Source: Pseudomonas pudica
GTDB lineage: Bacteria > Pseudomonadota > Gammaproteobacteria > Pseudomonadales > Pseudomonadaceae
NCBI RefSeq assembly: GCF_015680405.1
Contig: NZ_JADLJS010000001.1
Coordinates: 279,203 to 343,202, forward strand
Reading direction: 5' to 3'
Length of the DNA stretch: 64,000 nt
In this document: positions 56,334 to 64,000 of the stretch, in pieces
Layout of the letters: the number at the start of each line of letters is the position of its first letter
Numbering within the stretch: the stretch's first letter is position 1
Made by a program: the position numbers and the translations under genes
Notes under the pieces: model-generated
Told to the model about the DNA's origin: nothing
Databases searched by the model: none
Seen by the model: the letters and a program-made list of their open reading frames with translations, nothing else

Positions 56334-56434
56334 GGGCGTACCTCATTGATGACTTGACACTCATCACGTTAAGAAAAAACAATTTGTTAATAAATAAAAG
56401 CACCGTTCAATTATCTTTAACCTGGAGTTAAAAG

Positions 56435-57316
56435 ATGGACCGCCTGCGCGCCATGGAGGTATTTGTCAGCGTCACCGAACAGGGCAGTTTCAGCCAGGCG
56501 GCCGAGCATCTGGAACTGTCTGTGGTGATGGTGAGCAGGTATATCCGCCAGCTTGAAGATGCGATGCAGGTCGAACTGATCCAGCGCAGTACCCGGCGCA
56601 TGCACGTCACCGAAGCAGGTCGCATGTTCTACGAAGAGTCCAAGCAGGCCCTGGATCAGGTTCGCCGGGCATATGAGCGCGTCGAAAGCTTGCAACAGGC
56701 CCCTAGCGGATTACTGCGCGTCAGTGCCCCCATGACCCTGGGCTCGTCCTTGGTTGCGCCGCTGGTTGCCGGCTTCCTCGCCGAGCACCCGGACGTGCGC
56801 ATTGACCTGGTGCTCAGCAACAGTGTCGTCGACCTGATGGCGGAGGGCTTCGATGCGGCTTTTCGCATTGGCAACCTGGGCGATGTCGATCTGGTGGCGA
56901 AAGGGCTGCGCCCTTATCGCATGGTAATCTGCGCCGCCCCCGGCTACCTGGACAGGCACGGGCACCCAGCCGTTCCGGCAGACCTGGCCGGGCACAGGTT
57001 ACTGGCGCACTCCACATGGACCAACCGTTTCACCTGGCCCTTGCTGGACGCTGGCAAGGAATACCCCTGGCCGGAACACTGGGTGCTGAAGAGCAACGAT
57101 GGCCAGGCACTGCGGCTGGCCGCCCTGGCAGGCAACGGGATCCTGCTGCAACCCGAGTTCCTGGTAGCCGAAGACCTTCGCGAAGGGCGTCTGGTCACGT
57201 TGCTTGACGACTTCCTGCCCGCTACCCGCCCGGTCAATCTGGTCTATCTGCGCCAGCGCAGCGCGCTACCCAAACTGGATGCCTTCATTCGCTACATCCT
57301 GAGGCACGCGGGGTAA
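56435..57316 (+). CDS. LysR-family transcriptional regulator
   Basis: The 293-residue regulator begins MDRLRAMEVFVSVTEQGSFS and has the winged-helix segment AAEHLELSVVMVSRYIRQLE. Its effector domain (GLLRVSAPMTLGSSLVAPLV, YRMVICAAPGYLDRHGHPAV) is of the CrgA/DsdC-neighbour type common in pseudomonads. GGAG precedes the ATG. It diverges from dcyD across a 101-base AT-rich intergenic region, so dcyD and the E1 gene are its likely targets, with D-cysteine or a related sulfur compound as possible inducer. Confidence 0.88.
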   Translation: MDRLRAMEVFVSVTEQGSFSQAAEHLELSVVMVSRYIRQLEDAMQVELIQRSTRRMHVTEAGRMFYEESKQALDQVRRAYERVESLQQAPSGLLRVSAPMTLGSSLVAPLVAGFLAEHPDVRIDLVLSNSVVDLMAEGFDAAFRIGNLGDVDLVAKGLRPYRMVICAAPGYLDRHGHPAVPADLAGHRLLAHSTWTNRFTWPLLDAGKEYPWPEHWVLKSNDGQALRLAALAGNGILLQPEFLVAEDLREGRLVTLLDDFLPATRPVNLVYLRQRSALPKLDAFIRYILRHAG

Positions 57317-57367
57317 GAGGCCGCGCCGAATCGGCATTGGCGCCATCGCAGGGCAACACGATGCTCC

Positions 57368-58102
57368 TTAACCTCCTGCCACGCTACCGATGAAGTTCGC
57401 CAGCTCTGCTGTTCGGGGTGCCGCAAAAACCTCGCGCGGATGGCCCGTCTCGTGGACTTTGCCCTGATGCATGAAGACCAGCTTGTCACCGACTTCCCGG
57501 GCAAAACGCATTTCATGGGTGACCATGATCAGGGTCATGCCTTCACTGGCCAGCTGGCGCACCACACCGAGCACCTCGTTGACCAGCTCGGGGTCGAGCG
57601 CCGAGGTGATCTCGTCGCACAGCAATACCTTGGGCGACATGGCAAGCGCCCTGGCAATCGCCACCCGCTGCTGCTGGCCGCCGGAAAGGCGGTCCGGGTA
57701 GGCGTCGAACTTGTCGCCCAGGCCAACCCTGGCGAGCATCTGCTCGGCCAACTGGCGGGCCTCGGCCTTGCCGGCCTTCTTCACCACCTGGGGCGCAAGC
57801 ATGACATTCTGGCCCACGGTCAGGTGAGGGAAGAGGTTGAACTGCTGGAACACCATGCCGACCTTCTGCCGCAGCGAGCGCAAGTCGGCGCGGCTGGCAT
57901 CCAGGTATTCGCCATCCACCTCGATCACCCCGTCGCTGATCGACTCCAGACCGTTGAGGGTTCGCAGGAAGGTACTCTTGCCGGAACCGCTACGGCCGAT
58001 GATGGCAACCACCTCGCCTTCCTCGATCGCCAGGTCGACACCCTTGAGCACGTGGTTGTCGCCATAGTACTTGTGCAATGCGGACACTCTAAGCAGGGGC
58101 AT
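57368..58102 (-). CDS. polar amino-acid ABC transporter, ATP-binding protein
   Basis: This 244-residue ATPase has Walker A GRSGSGKST (36-44), the Q-loop VFQQFNLFPHLTVGQNVMLA, the signature DRLSGGQQQRVAIARALA, Walker B KVLLCDEITSALDPELV and the H-loop MVTHEMRFAREVGD. It is the GlnQ/TcyN type energising uptake of polar amino acids or cystine. The start overlaps the end of the permease gene upstream by 14 bases. It is last in the order binding protein, permease, permease, ATPase. Confidence 0.93.
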   Translation of the reverse strand: MPLLRVSALHKYYGDNHVLKGVDLAIEEGEVVAIIGRSGSGKSTFLRTLNGLESISDGVIEVDGEYLDASRADLRSLRQKVGMVFQQFNLFPHLTVGQNVMLAPQVVKKAGKAEARQLAEQMLARVGLGDKFDAYPDRLSGGQQQRVAIARALAMSPKVLLCDEITSALDPELVNEVLGVVRQLASEGMTLIMVTHEMRFAREVGDKLVFMHQGKVHETGHPREVFAAPRTAELANFIGSVAGG

Positions 58103-58736
58103 GCAGCCTCCTCTCCAGGTAACGGGCGCTCAGCGAGAGCGGGTAGCAAAGGACGAAGTAACCCACGGCCACCAGACCGTAGATCAGGAACGGTTCAAAG
58201 GTGGCGTTGGCCAACATGCCGCCGGTCTTGGTCAGCTCGGTGAAACCGATGATCGAGGTCACCGCCGTGCCCTTGACCACCTGCACCGAGAACCCGACTG
58301 TCGGTGCGACGGCAATACGCAGGGCCTGGGGCAGGATCACGTGGCGCAACTGCTCCAGACGGCTCATGGCCAGGCTGCCGGAGGCCTCCCACTGGCCATG
58401 TGGTATGGACTCGACGCATCCCCGCCAGATCTCGGCGAGAAAGGCACTGGTGAACAGCGTCAAGGCGATGGCCGCCGCCATCCAGGCCGACACATCGATA
58501 CCGAACAGGGCGATGCCGAAAAACACCATGAACAGCTGCATCAGCAGTGGCGTCCCCTGGAACAGCTCGATGTAGCTCCTCGCCGCGCCACGCAGCAACC
58601 GGCTAGCGGAGATGCGCGCCAACAGCAGCAACAGCCCGGCAATACCACCGCAGACGAATGCCACCAGCGACAGCAGCAAGGTCCATTGCAAGCCTGCGAG
58701 CAGGTTACGCACGATGTCCCACAAGGTGAAATCCAT
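58089..58736 (-). CDS. amino-acid ABC transporter permease 2
   Basis: The 215-residue HisM/GlnP-type permease has about five membrane helices and the EAA loop GQWEASGSLAMSRLEQLRHV, which docks to the ATPase, followed by ILPQALRIAVAPTVGFSVQV. The YIELFQGTPLLMQLFMVFFG segment is family-typical. Its ATG immediately follows the stop of permease 1 (TGA-ATG), so the two are coupled and probably form a heterodimer. Confidence 0.92.
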   Translation of the reverse strand: MDFTLWDIVRNLLAGLQWTLLLSLVAFVCGGIAGLLLLLARISASRLLRGAARSYIELFQGTPLLMQLFMVFFGIALFGIDVSAWMAAAIALTLFTSAFLAEIWRGCVESIPHGQWEASGSLAMSRLEQLRHVILPQALRIAVAPTVGFSVQVVKGTAVTSIIGFTELTKTGGMLANATFEPFLIYGLVAVGYFVLCYPLSLSARYLERRLHAPA

Positions 58737-59402
58737 TCAGCGTCTCCCCGTCAAAGCGCGCCGGCCGAACCATGCCAGCAGCTGACGAACCAGGATGGCC
58801 ATGACCAGATACAAGGCCGTGGTCAGCAGGTATGTCTCGAAAGCCCGGAAGTTGCGCGACTGGATGAAGTTGGCAGCGAACGACAGTTCCTCCGTGGCGA
58901 TCTGCGAGCACACCGCCGACCCGAGCATGACGATCACGATCTGGCTCGACAGGGCCGGCCAGACCTTGGCCAGTGCCGGTTGCAGCACCACATGGCGAAA
59001 AGCCTCGAAACGGCTCATGGCCAACGCCGCAGCAGCCTCCAGTTGCCCTCTGGGGATTGCCTGGATACCCGCCCGAATGATCTCGGTGGAATAGGCGCCA
59101 AGGTTGATCACCATCGCCAGTACCGCCGCCTGCCATTCCGTCAAACGAACGCCAAGCGCGGGCAGGCCGAAGAAGATGAAGAACAACTGGACGATGAAAG
59201 GCGTGTTGCGGATCAGCTCCACGTAAAGGCCGAACAGGGCATCGAACGGCCGTAGTCGCCAGGCGCGCACCACCGCGCCAAGCACACCGATGGCCACGCC
59301 GAACAGTGTGCCGATCAACGTCAGCTCAAGCGTGAACACAGCCCCTTCGAGCAGCAGGCCGCCTTGAGCCAGCACCGGGGAAAAGTCAAATTGATAGGCC
59401 AT
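58737..59402 (-). CDS. amino-acid ABC transporter permease 1
   Basis: The 221-residue inner-membrane permease shows YVELIRNTPFIVQLFFIFFG, LGAYSTEIIRAGIQAIPRGQ and the EAA loop GQLEAAAALAMSRFEAFRHV. The family is that of glutamine, cystine and histidine permeases. It lies 22 bases after the binding-protein gene and directly adjoins permease 2. Confidence 0.92.
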   Translation of the reverse strand: MAYQFDFSPVLAQGGLLLEGAVFTLELTLIGTLFGVAIGVLGAVVRAWRLRPFDALFGLYVELIRNTPFIVQLFFIFFGLPALGVRLTEWQAAVLAMVINLGAYSTEIIRAGIQAIPRGQLEAAAALAMSRFEAFRHVVLQPALAKVWPALSSQIVIVMLGSAVCSQIATEELSFAANFIQSRNFRAFETYLLTTALYLVMAILVRQLLAWFGRRALTGRR

Positions 59403-59424
59403 GGGTCAGCGACTCCAGGGCCGT

Positions 59425-60210
59425 TCAAAGGTCGGCCGGCAATGGCTGCTTCAGCCATTTTTCGGCATTGCGGTTGAGGCTGCCGTCGGCCTTGGCCGCA
59501 TCCAGGGTGGCGTTGACTTTTTCGAGCAAGGCCGGCTCCTGCTTGGCCAAGCCCACATACACGGGCGAGTCCTTGAGCTTGACCTTCATCACCGGCACCT
59601 TGCCCGGATTCTTCTCGGCAATGACAGCCATCACCACACTGCCGCTGGCGATCAGTTCGACCTGGCCCGACAGGTAGGCGGCAATGGTCGAGTTGTTGTC
59701 CTCGAAGCGCTTGATGATCGTACCCTGTGGGGCGACCGCGGATAACGCCATGTCCTCGATCGAGCCACGCGTGACACTGATGGTCTTGCCGGCAACGGCA
59801 CCGATATCGTCGACCGACGTCTCGGCCGGCCCGAACACTGCCAGGTAGAACGGTGCGTAGGGGCGGGAAAAATCGATCACCGCTTCTCGCTCCGGGTTCT
59901 TGCCCAGGCTGGAAATCACCAGGTCGACCTTGCCGGTCGTGAGGAACGGAATGCGGTTGGTGCTGTTGACCGGGGTCAGCGCCAGCTTGACGCCGAGCCT
60001 GTCGGCCAGCAGTTGTGCGGTGTCTATGTCCAGGCCGCGGGGTTTGAGGTCCGGCCCTACCGAGCCGAAGGGAGGGAAGTCCTGGGGTACGGCAACCTTG
60101 AGCACGCCCCGGGCAGTGATGTCGGCCAGCGCATCGGCCTGGGCATGGGAAACGCTCATGACGCCGCCGCAAAGCAGGGTGGCCAGAAACAGGGTACGGA
60201 TGTTTTTCAT
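59425..60210 (-). CDS. amino-acid ABC transporter periplasmic binding protein
   Basis: The 261-residue protein has a signal peptide MKNIRTLFLATLLCGGVMSV-SHAQA with cleavage likely after AQA near residue 25. It then shows the type II binding-protein pattern GVLKVAVPQDFPPFGSVGPD, RGLDIDTAQLLADRLGVKLA, LTTGKVDLVISSLGKNPERE and GKTISVTRGSIEDMAL. The ligand is not evident; FliY/TcyJ-like cystine or D-amino-acid binding would fit the desulfhydrase nearby. GAGG precedes the ATG. It diverges from a FadR-type regulator whose repeated operator-like sequence lies in the shared 263-base region. Confidence 0.9.
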   Translation of the reverse strand: MKNIRTLFLATLLCGGVMSVSHAQADALADITARGVLKVAVPQDFPPFGSVGPDLKPRGLDIDTAQLLADRLGVKLALTPVNSTNRIPFLTTGKVDLVISSLGKNPEREAVIDFSRPYAPFYLAVFGPAETSVDDIGAVAGKTISVTRGSIEDMALSAVAPQGTIIKRFEDNNSTIAAYLSGQVELIASGSVVMAVIAEKNPGKVPVMKVKLKDSPVYVGLAKQEPALLEKVNATLDAAKADGSLNRNAEKWLKQPLPADL

Positions 60211-60325
60211 GGAAAATGCCTCGGGTGCATGCGAAGAAGTTGCCTAGCCCGAAAAGCACAGGCCGTGCCAGTGTTGCCCGGCAGCCCCGGAATACGCTTT
60301 CGCCCGTGGGCATCACGCGGTCTTA

Positions 60326-60340
60326 CTGGTCTGAACAGAT
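60326..60340. promoter_or_regulatory. operator-like 15-mer, copy 1
   Basis: CTGGTCTGAACAGAT, containing the palindrome TCTG-AA-CAGA. It is identical to copy 2 and lies between the ABC binding-protein gene and the FadR-type regulator. Confidence 0.55.
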
Positions 60341-60460
60341 AACGCCAATCGCTCTGCCTTCGCCCCCCTTTCGTGCAGCCACCTGCCCCGTTGCGTCAGC
60401 GTGGGGCGAGGCTTGCCAGGCAACCGGTAAAGCCTTTAAAAAGCGCAGACCCCTTGCCAG

Positions 60461-60475
60461 CTGGTCTGAACAGAT
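60461..60475. promoter_or_regulatory. operator-like 15-mer, copy 2, overlapping the regulator start
   Basis: CTGGTCTGAACAGAT again, 135 bases from copy 1. Its last two bases are the AT of the regulator's ATG, so binding here would directly repress the regulator. Confidence 0.55.
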
Positions 60476-61160
60476 GCTCGACACACTCCCCCGTGCAGTT
60501 CCGGAAATCGCTTTGCAGGCTATCCGCAGGCTGATCCAGGACGGCGACTACCAGCCTGGTGATGCCCTGCCCTCCCAACGTGACCTGGCAGAGCAGTTGG
60601 GTGTAAGCCGCGCCTCACTGCGCGAGGCGCTGTCCTCCTTGAGCGCCTTGGGGCTGGTGAGCGTACAGCCGGGCAAGGGGGTATTCGTCCAGGCGCCGCC
60701 ACCCGTTACCGGTTTCTCCTGGCCCTATGCCGAACAGGTATCCGCCATCGATACGTTCCAGTTGCGCTATGCACTCGAAGGGTTTGCCGCCAGCTTGGCG
60801 GCGCTGTACCTGACGGCAGCGGACATCGATGCGCTCGAAGCCAATGTCGAGTCGATGCGCCAGGAGCTGCGCGCCGGCAATTTCGAGGCCGCAGCGCGAC
60901 TGGACTTCGCCTTTCACCGTCGCCTGCTGGAAGCGAGTGGCAACCACGCCATGCTGCAGGTGATCACCACCAACCAGGACATTTTCCTGGAGAGCCAGAA
61001 GCTGCCGTTCATTCGCCCGGAACGCGCCATGGAGACCTGGCAGGAGCACCGCAAGATCCTGCGCCAGCTTGCCCGTGGCAACCAGGCCGGGGCGCAGCGT
61101 GCGATGCAGGAGCATATCCGCAGCGCGGCATCGCGCACGAACGTGGTGTTCGCATGCTGA
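60474..61160 (+). CDS. GntR-family (FadR subfamily) transcriptional regulator
   Basis: The 228-residue regulator has a winged helix (EIALQAIRRLIQDGDYQPGD, ALPSQRDLAEQLGVSRASLR, then EALSSLSALGLVSVQPGKG) and an FCD effector domain (QLRYALEGFAASLAALYLTA, DFAFHRRLLEASGNHAMLQV, EEHRKIL-type metal-binding histidines in WQEHRKILRQL). I choose ATG 60474; the open frame back to 60216 has no plausible start or coding character. An identical 15-mer occurs at 60326 and over the start codon, suggesting autoregulation and control of the divergent ABC transporter. FCD ligands are usually small carboxylic acids. Confidence 0.87.
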   Translation: MLDTLPRAVPEIALQAIRRLIQDGDYQPGDALPSQRDLAEQLGVSRASLREALSSLSALGLVSVQPGKGVFVQAPPPVTGFSWPYAEQVSAIDTFQLRYALEGFAASLAALYLTAADIDALEANVESMRQELRAGNFEAAARLDFAFHRRLLEASGNHAMLQVITTNQDIFLESQKLPFIRPERAMETWQEHRKILRQLARGNQAGAQRAMQEHIRSAASRTNVVFAC

Positions 61161-62543
61161 CTAGTCCGCCAAACGCCGGAACACCAAACCGGAAATTCCG
61201 CACATGGCAGCGCACAGCAACATCACCGCTGCGATATCTGCCACCGAGGTTTCGCTACGCCCATCCAACCCGGCCAGCATCCCCAACAGCCCCCCTGCCA
61301 GGCTCACCGACATGGCCATGGTCAGCTGCACGGACATCGCCGACAACGAACTGGCCGCCGCTGAGCGCTCACCGGGCACGTCCTGATAACTGGCAGCCCC
61401 CAACGTCGAGAACTGCAGTGAACGCACCAGGCCTGCGGCGAACAGCACCGCAGCCATCAGCCACACAGCAGTATCACGATCAAAACTGGCGCACAGGGCA
61501 ATCCCCACACCACTGAGCACGGCATTGCAACTGAGCACTCGTCGATAGCCGTAGCGCCGTACCAGTGGCACTGCCAGCAGCTTCATCAGCAGCGCGCCGG
61601 CGCCACCACTGACCACCAGCCCCCCCGCCGCCAACGGGCTCAAGCCCAGGCAGTTCTGCAGCAGCAGCACGATCAGGAACGGTTGGGCTGCCGAGCCCAA
61701 ACGGAACAGCCCGCCACCCGCCTGGGCCACGCCAAAGCTGCGCAGGCGCAGCAGCGACAGGTCCACCAGCGGACTGGGGTGTCGCCGCGCGTGCAGCAGA
61801 TACCCCAATGCACAGGCTGCTCCACCGGCCACAAGCACCATGGCCCAGGCCTGCGGCAACTGCCCCAGCCCCAGCGCCTCCAGGCCGAACACCAACATGG
61901 CCAGAGCACCACCACTGAGCAGCAGGCCACGCACATCCAACGGTGGCACCGGCCGTGCGGGATAGTCCGGCACATGCCGCAGGATCAGCCAGCAACCGAG
62001 CAGGCAGATAGGCAGGTTGATCAGAAAGATCCAGTGCCAGGACAGCACCGTCACCAGCAAACCACCGAGCAACGGCCCGACCAGCGGCCCCACCAGCGCC
62101 GGCAGGGCCAACCACGACATGGCCTGCAGCAGCTGCTGGCGGCTCGACCAACGCAGGATGATCACTTGCCCCACCGGTGTCATCAATGCCCCGGCAGCCC
62201 CCTGCAGCATGCGCCCCAGGCACAGCTGCCAGAGCGTATCGGCCAGGGCGCAGGCCAGCGAGGCGCAGGTGAACAAGCCCATCGCCGACAACATGACCTG
62301 GCGCGGGCGAAAGCGCTCGGCAGCCCAGCCACTGACCGGCACGCACAGGGCCAGGGCAAGCATGTACAGCGACACCACCAGATTCATGCGCAGCCCCGGC
62401 TCGCCGAAATCGGCGGCCATCTGCGGCAAGGCGGTCATTACCGCAGTGCTGTCGAGCAGTTCCATGAACAAGGCGGCACCGATGATCACCGGTACCTTGG
62501 GGCTTTGCACATGGCCGGCCAGCAAGGCCGGCTGGGCGGTCAA
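61161..62543 (-). CDS. DHA2-type MFS transporter (14 helices)
   Basis: This membrane protein (about 460 residues) shows the DHA2 features ALFMELLDSTAVMTALPQMA in helix 1, VSGWAAERFRPRQVMLSAMG, GRMLQGAAGALMTPVGQVII and SWHWIFLINLPICLLGCWLI. This is the EmrB-like proton-driven exporter class. No standard ATG precedes the first helix. Either TTG at 62543, overlapping the stop of the upstream monooxygenase gene (TTGA), or GTG at 62510 is the start; I show the former. Coupling suggests export of a substrate or product of that oxygenase. Confidence 0.82.
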   Translation of the reverse strand: MTAQPALLAGHVQSPKVPVIIGAALFMELLDSTAVMTALPQMAADFGEPGLRMNLVVSLYMLALALCVPVSGWAAERFRPRQVMLSAMGLFTCASLACALADTLWQLCLGRMLQGAAGALMTPVGQVIILRWSSRQQLLQAMSWLALPALVGPLVGPLLGGLLVTVLSWHWIFLINLPICLLGCWLILRHVPDYPARPVPPLDVRGLLLSGGALAMLVFGLEALGLGQLPQAWAMVLVAGGAACALGYLLHARRHPSPLVDLSLLRLRSFGVAQAGGGLFRLGSAAQPFLIVLLLQNCLGLSPLAAGGLVVSGGAGALLMKLLAVPLVRRYGYRRVLSCNAVLSGVGIALCASFDRDTAVWLMAAVLFAAGLVRSLQFSTLGAASYQDVPGERSAAASSLSAMSVQLTMAMSVSLAGGLLGMLAGLDGRSETSVADIAAVMLLCAAMCGISGLVFRRLAD

Positions 62544-63751
62544 AACAGCCCCGAGACAGGTGGGCGAGTGCCCTTGAGCTGCCAGGCACCGACCACCGCC
62601 GCCTTCCATTGACGCGGGTTATGGTTGGCCACGGTGCGGGCGTTGCGCCAGTGGCGGTCGAGGTTGTGCTGGCGGCCGGTGGTGGAGGCACCGCCAACGT
62701 CGAACAGCGTTTGTGCAGCCTTGAGCGCCAGCTCGGCGACCAGGTACTGGGTCTGCGCCACCTCGATCGCAGCCTGCTCCACGGCAACTTCAGCCAGTTG
62801 CGCGGCCCAGGCCTTGTCGATGGTTGCAGCGGCCTTGAGGACCATGGCCTCAGCGCCATAGGCACGGGCGGCGATATCGCCGACCGACAGTTCTACATAG
62901 GGGTCGTCCACCGAGCGGCTGGCCGTGCTGTGCTTGATCGGGCGGGCATGCTCGCGGGCGAAGCGGGTGGCGTCGTCCAGCGCATTGCGGGCGATACCGG
63001 CCAGCACGGTGGCAAGGAACAGCTGCAGGAACGGCGTGACGATAGTGCGTTTGCCCTCCTCCACGGTACGCGTGCGGATATCGCTGGCCTCGACGCGCAC
63101 ATTGCGCAAGTGGGTGGTGCCGCTGGCGGTCAGGCGCTGGCCCATGGCGTCAAAGTCATCGACCAGCTCCAGGCCCTCGCGATCGCGCGGCAGGATGAAC
63201 GAAACCGGCTGCTCGTCCTCGTCCAGGGCAACGGCGCTGACGTAATCGGCGAACAGCGCACCCGTGCTGTAGAACTTGCTGCCATTGGCACGAAAGTGTT
63301 CGCCCTCGCGCACCAGGCGCGCGGCGATGGCGCCGTTGGCACCGCCCAGTTCCCAGCCGGCATTGCCGATTACCGCACCCTGCAGATAGCGCGCGAACCA
63401 ACGCTCGCGCTCCTGCTCGGCGCCTTCGGCCTGTGAAGCCAGCAGGCCTTCGACAAAGGCAAAGCCCGGGCGCAGGGCCTGGGCCACGTTGGAGTCGACC
63501 GAGGCGATTTGCAGCAGCAGTTCGATCACATCGCTGACACTGCCGCCGGGGCCACCGTACTGGCCTGGGATACGCACGGTGTAAAGCCCGGCTGCCGCAA
63601 GCTGGGCAATGGCCTCATGGGGCAACAGGCGTTCGCGTTCGCGCTGCGCGGCGCCTTCGCCGATGGCGGGCAGCAGGGCTGCGATGCGGGCCTTCAGCTC
63701 CGTGACGCTGGTGGCCGGAGCCTGGGTTGGGAAACGTTGAAATGTGGTCAT
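62540..63751 (-). CDS. SfnB/DszC-like acyl-CoA dehydrogenase-family flavin monooxygenase
   Basis: The 403-residue protein has the acyl-CoA dehydrogenase fold (GLYTVRIPGQYGGPGGSVSD, GNAGWELGGANGAIAARLVR, FRANGSKFYSTGALFADYVS, LTASGTTHLRNVRVEASDI) but lacks the usual catalytic Glu motif. The C-terminus (LFDVGGASTTGRQHNLDRHW, RNARTVANHNPRQWKAAVVG) is diagnostic of the SfnB/DszC branch, FMNH2-dependent enzymes active on organosulfur compounds. It probably contributes to sulfur scavenging during sulfate limitation. AAAGGA lies nine bases before the ATG. No flavin reductase gene is adjacent in the window, and the left neighbour is the coupled DHA2 exporter. Confidence 0.9.
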   Translation of the reverse strand: MTTFQRFPTQAPATSVTELKARIAALLPAIGEGAAQRERERLLPHEAIAQLAAAGLYTVRIPGQYGGPGGSVSDVIELLLQIASVDSNVAQALRPGFAFVEGLLASQAEGAEQERERWFARYLQGAVIGNAGWELGGANGAIAARLVREGEHFRANGSKFYSTGALFADYVSAVALDEDEQPVSFILPRDREGLELVDDFDAMGQRLTASGTTHLRNVRVEASDIRTRTVEEGKRTIVTPFLQLFLATVLAGIARNALDDATRFAREHARPIKHSTASRSVDDPYVELSVGDIAARAYGAEAMVLKAAATIDKAWAAQLAEVAVEQAAIEVAQTQYLVAELALKAAQTLFDVGGASTTGRQHNLDRHWRNARTVANHNPRQWKAAVVGAWQLKGTRPPVSGLF

Positions 63752-63792
63752 GGTTCAGTCCTTTAAGTGCATCTTTCGTTTAGGCGACCCGA

Positions 63793-63886
63793 GCCCTGTG
63801 GGAGCAGCGCTCTCGCCAATTCCTGAAGCTGGCGCTATCCCATGTGGGAGCCGCGCTTGCCGGCGATGGGCCGCGAAGCGGCCCCG
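63793..63886. repeat. REP-like pair upstream of the monooxygenase gene
   Basis: CCCTGTGGGAGCAGCGC and CATGTGGGAGCCGCGCTTGC with CGGCGATGGG are two direct rather than inverted cores, followed by a GGGCCGCGAAGCGGCCC hairpin. The last 110 bases of the window (63890-64000) hold no ORF I can support. Confidence 0.75.
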
Positions 63887-64000
63887 GTTACAGATTTCCG
63901 CTATGGGTCGTTAGCCGCCATTCGCGACTACGACAGACAAGGATCGATTGTGGGCAGCTGTGGATCACCCCTTTACCTTTTATCTTCGCTAGCCTGGAGC

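Noticed and set aside
60216..60473. 86-residue N-terminal extension of the FadR-type regulator
   Set aside because: It would overlap the promoter region, has non-coding composition, and the family starts just before the winged helix.
63752..64000. Sigma-54 promoter for the SfnB-like gene
   Set aside because: No GG-N10-GC element with the right context was found upstream of the start within the window.

Overview
The window is high-GC chromosomal DNA of a fluorescent Pseudomonas, almost certainly of the P. putida group. The evidence is P. putida-type REP elements at most transcription-unit boundaries, a Fur-controlled PrrF sRNA, the order GH15 / zwf-gnd / glycogen-trehalose block / liuABCD, and AlgU-like promoter sequences. 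Similarity to P. putida gene order is from memory; no database search was possible.

Layout. 1-4901 (minus strand): a truncated RutR/PydR-like TetR gene with a tiny overlapping upstream ORF, a GH15 glycosidase, and glucose-6-phosphate dehydrogenase overlapping 6-phosphogluconate dehydrogenase. 5105-11515: a type VI secretion island, transcribed leftward as vgrG (with a transthyretin-like tail), a PoNe-type PD-(D/E)XK DNase toxin, two PoNi-type immunity genes and a stand-alone PAAR gene; small ORFs lie at both edges. 11516-12183 is a long non-coding gap holding a candidate AlgU promoter. 12184-33453: the alpha-glucan/trehalose block, with glgA-treZ-malQ-treY-DUF2934, glgX, an EEP phosphatase and an outer-membrane barrel on plus, and glgE and treS(maltokinase fusion)-glgB on minus. 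These genes can turn trehalose into branched glucan through maltose-1-phosphate (TreS, maltokinase, GlgE, GlgB) and back into trehalose (GlgX, TreY, TreZ). No glgC or otsAB is present.

33594-41076: leucine/isovalerate catabolism. An acyl-CoA synthetase diverges from liuABCD across two LiuR-like palindromes. 41213-44032: two tandem S24/HTH repressors (one with the autocleavage serine replaced by alanine), a DUF6124 gene, a PrrF sRNA gene with Fur box and terminator, and an odd sigma-region-4/DUF4880/transmembrane protein.

44086-63751: accessory metabolism. A Bcr/CflA exporter, an SRPBCC protein and an aldo-keto reductase are followed by a LysR gene diverging from an SDR / ACS-type MFS / split-transketolase operon. 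Convergent to that operon is a solitary homodimeric-type 2-oxoacid dehydrogenase E1, with a D-cysteine desulfhydrase, LysR regulator and polar amino-acid ABC transporter beside it. A FadR-type GntR regulator with a repeated operator-like 15-mer, a DHA2 exporter and an SfnB/DszC-like flavin monooxygenase close the window. The right half suggests sulfur amino-acid scavenging feeding pyruvate to a dedicated E1.

No tRNA, rRNA, CRISPR array, transposase or integrase was seen.
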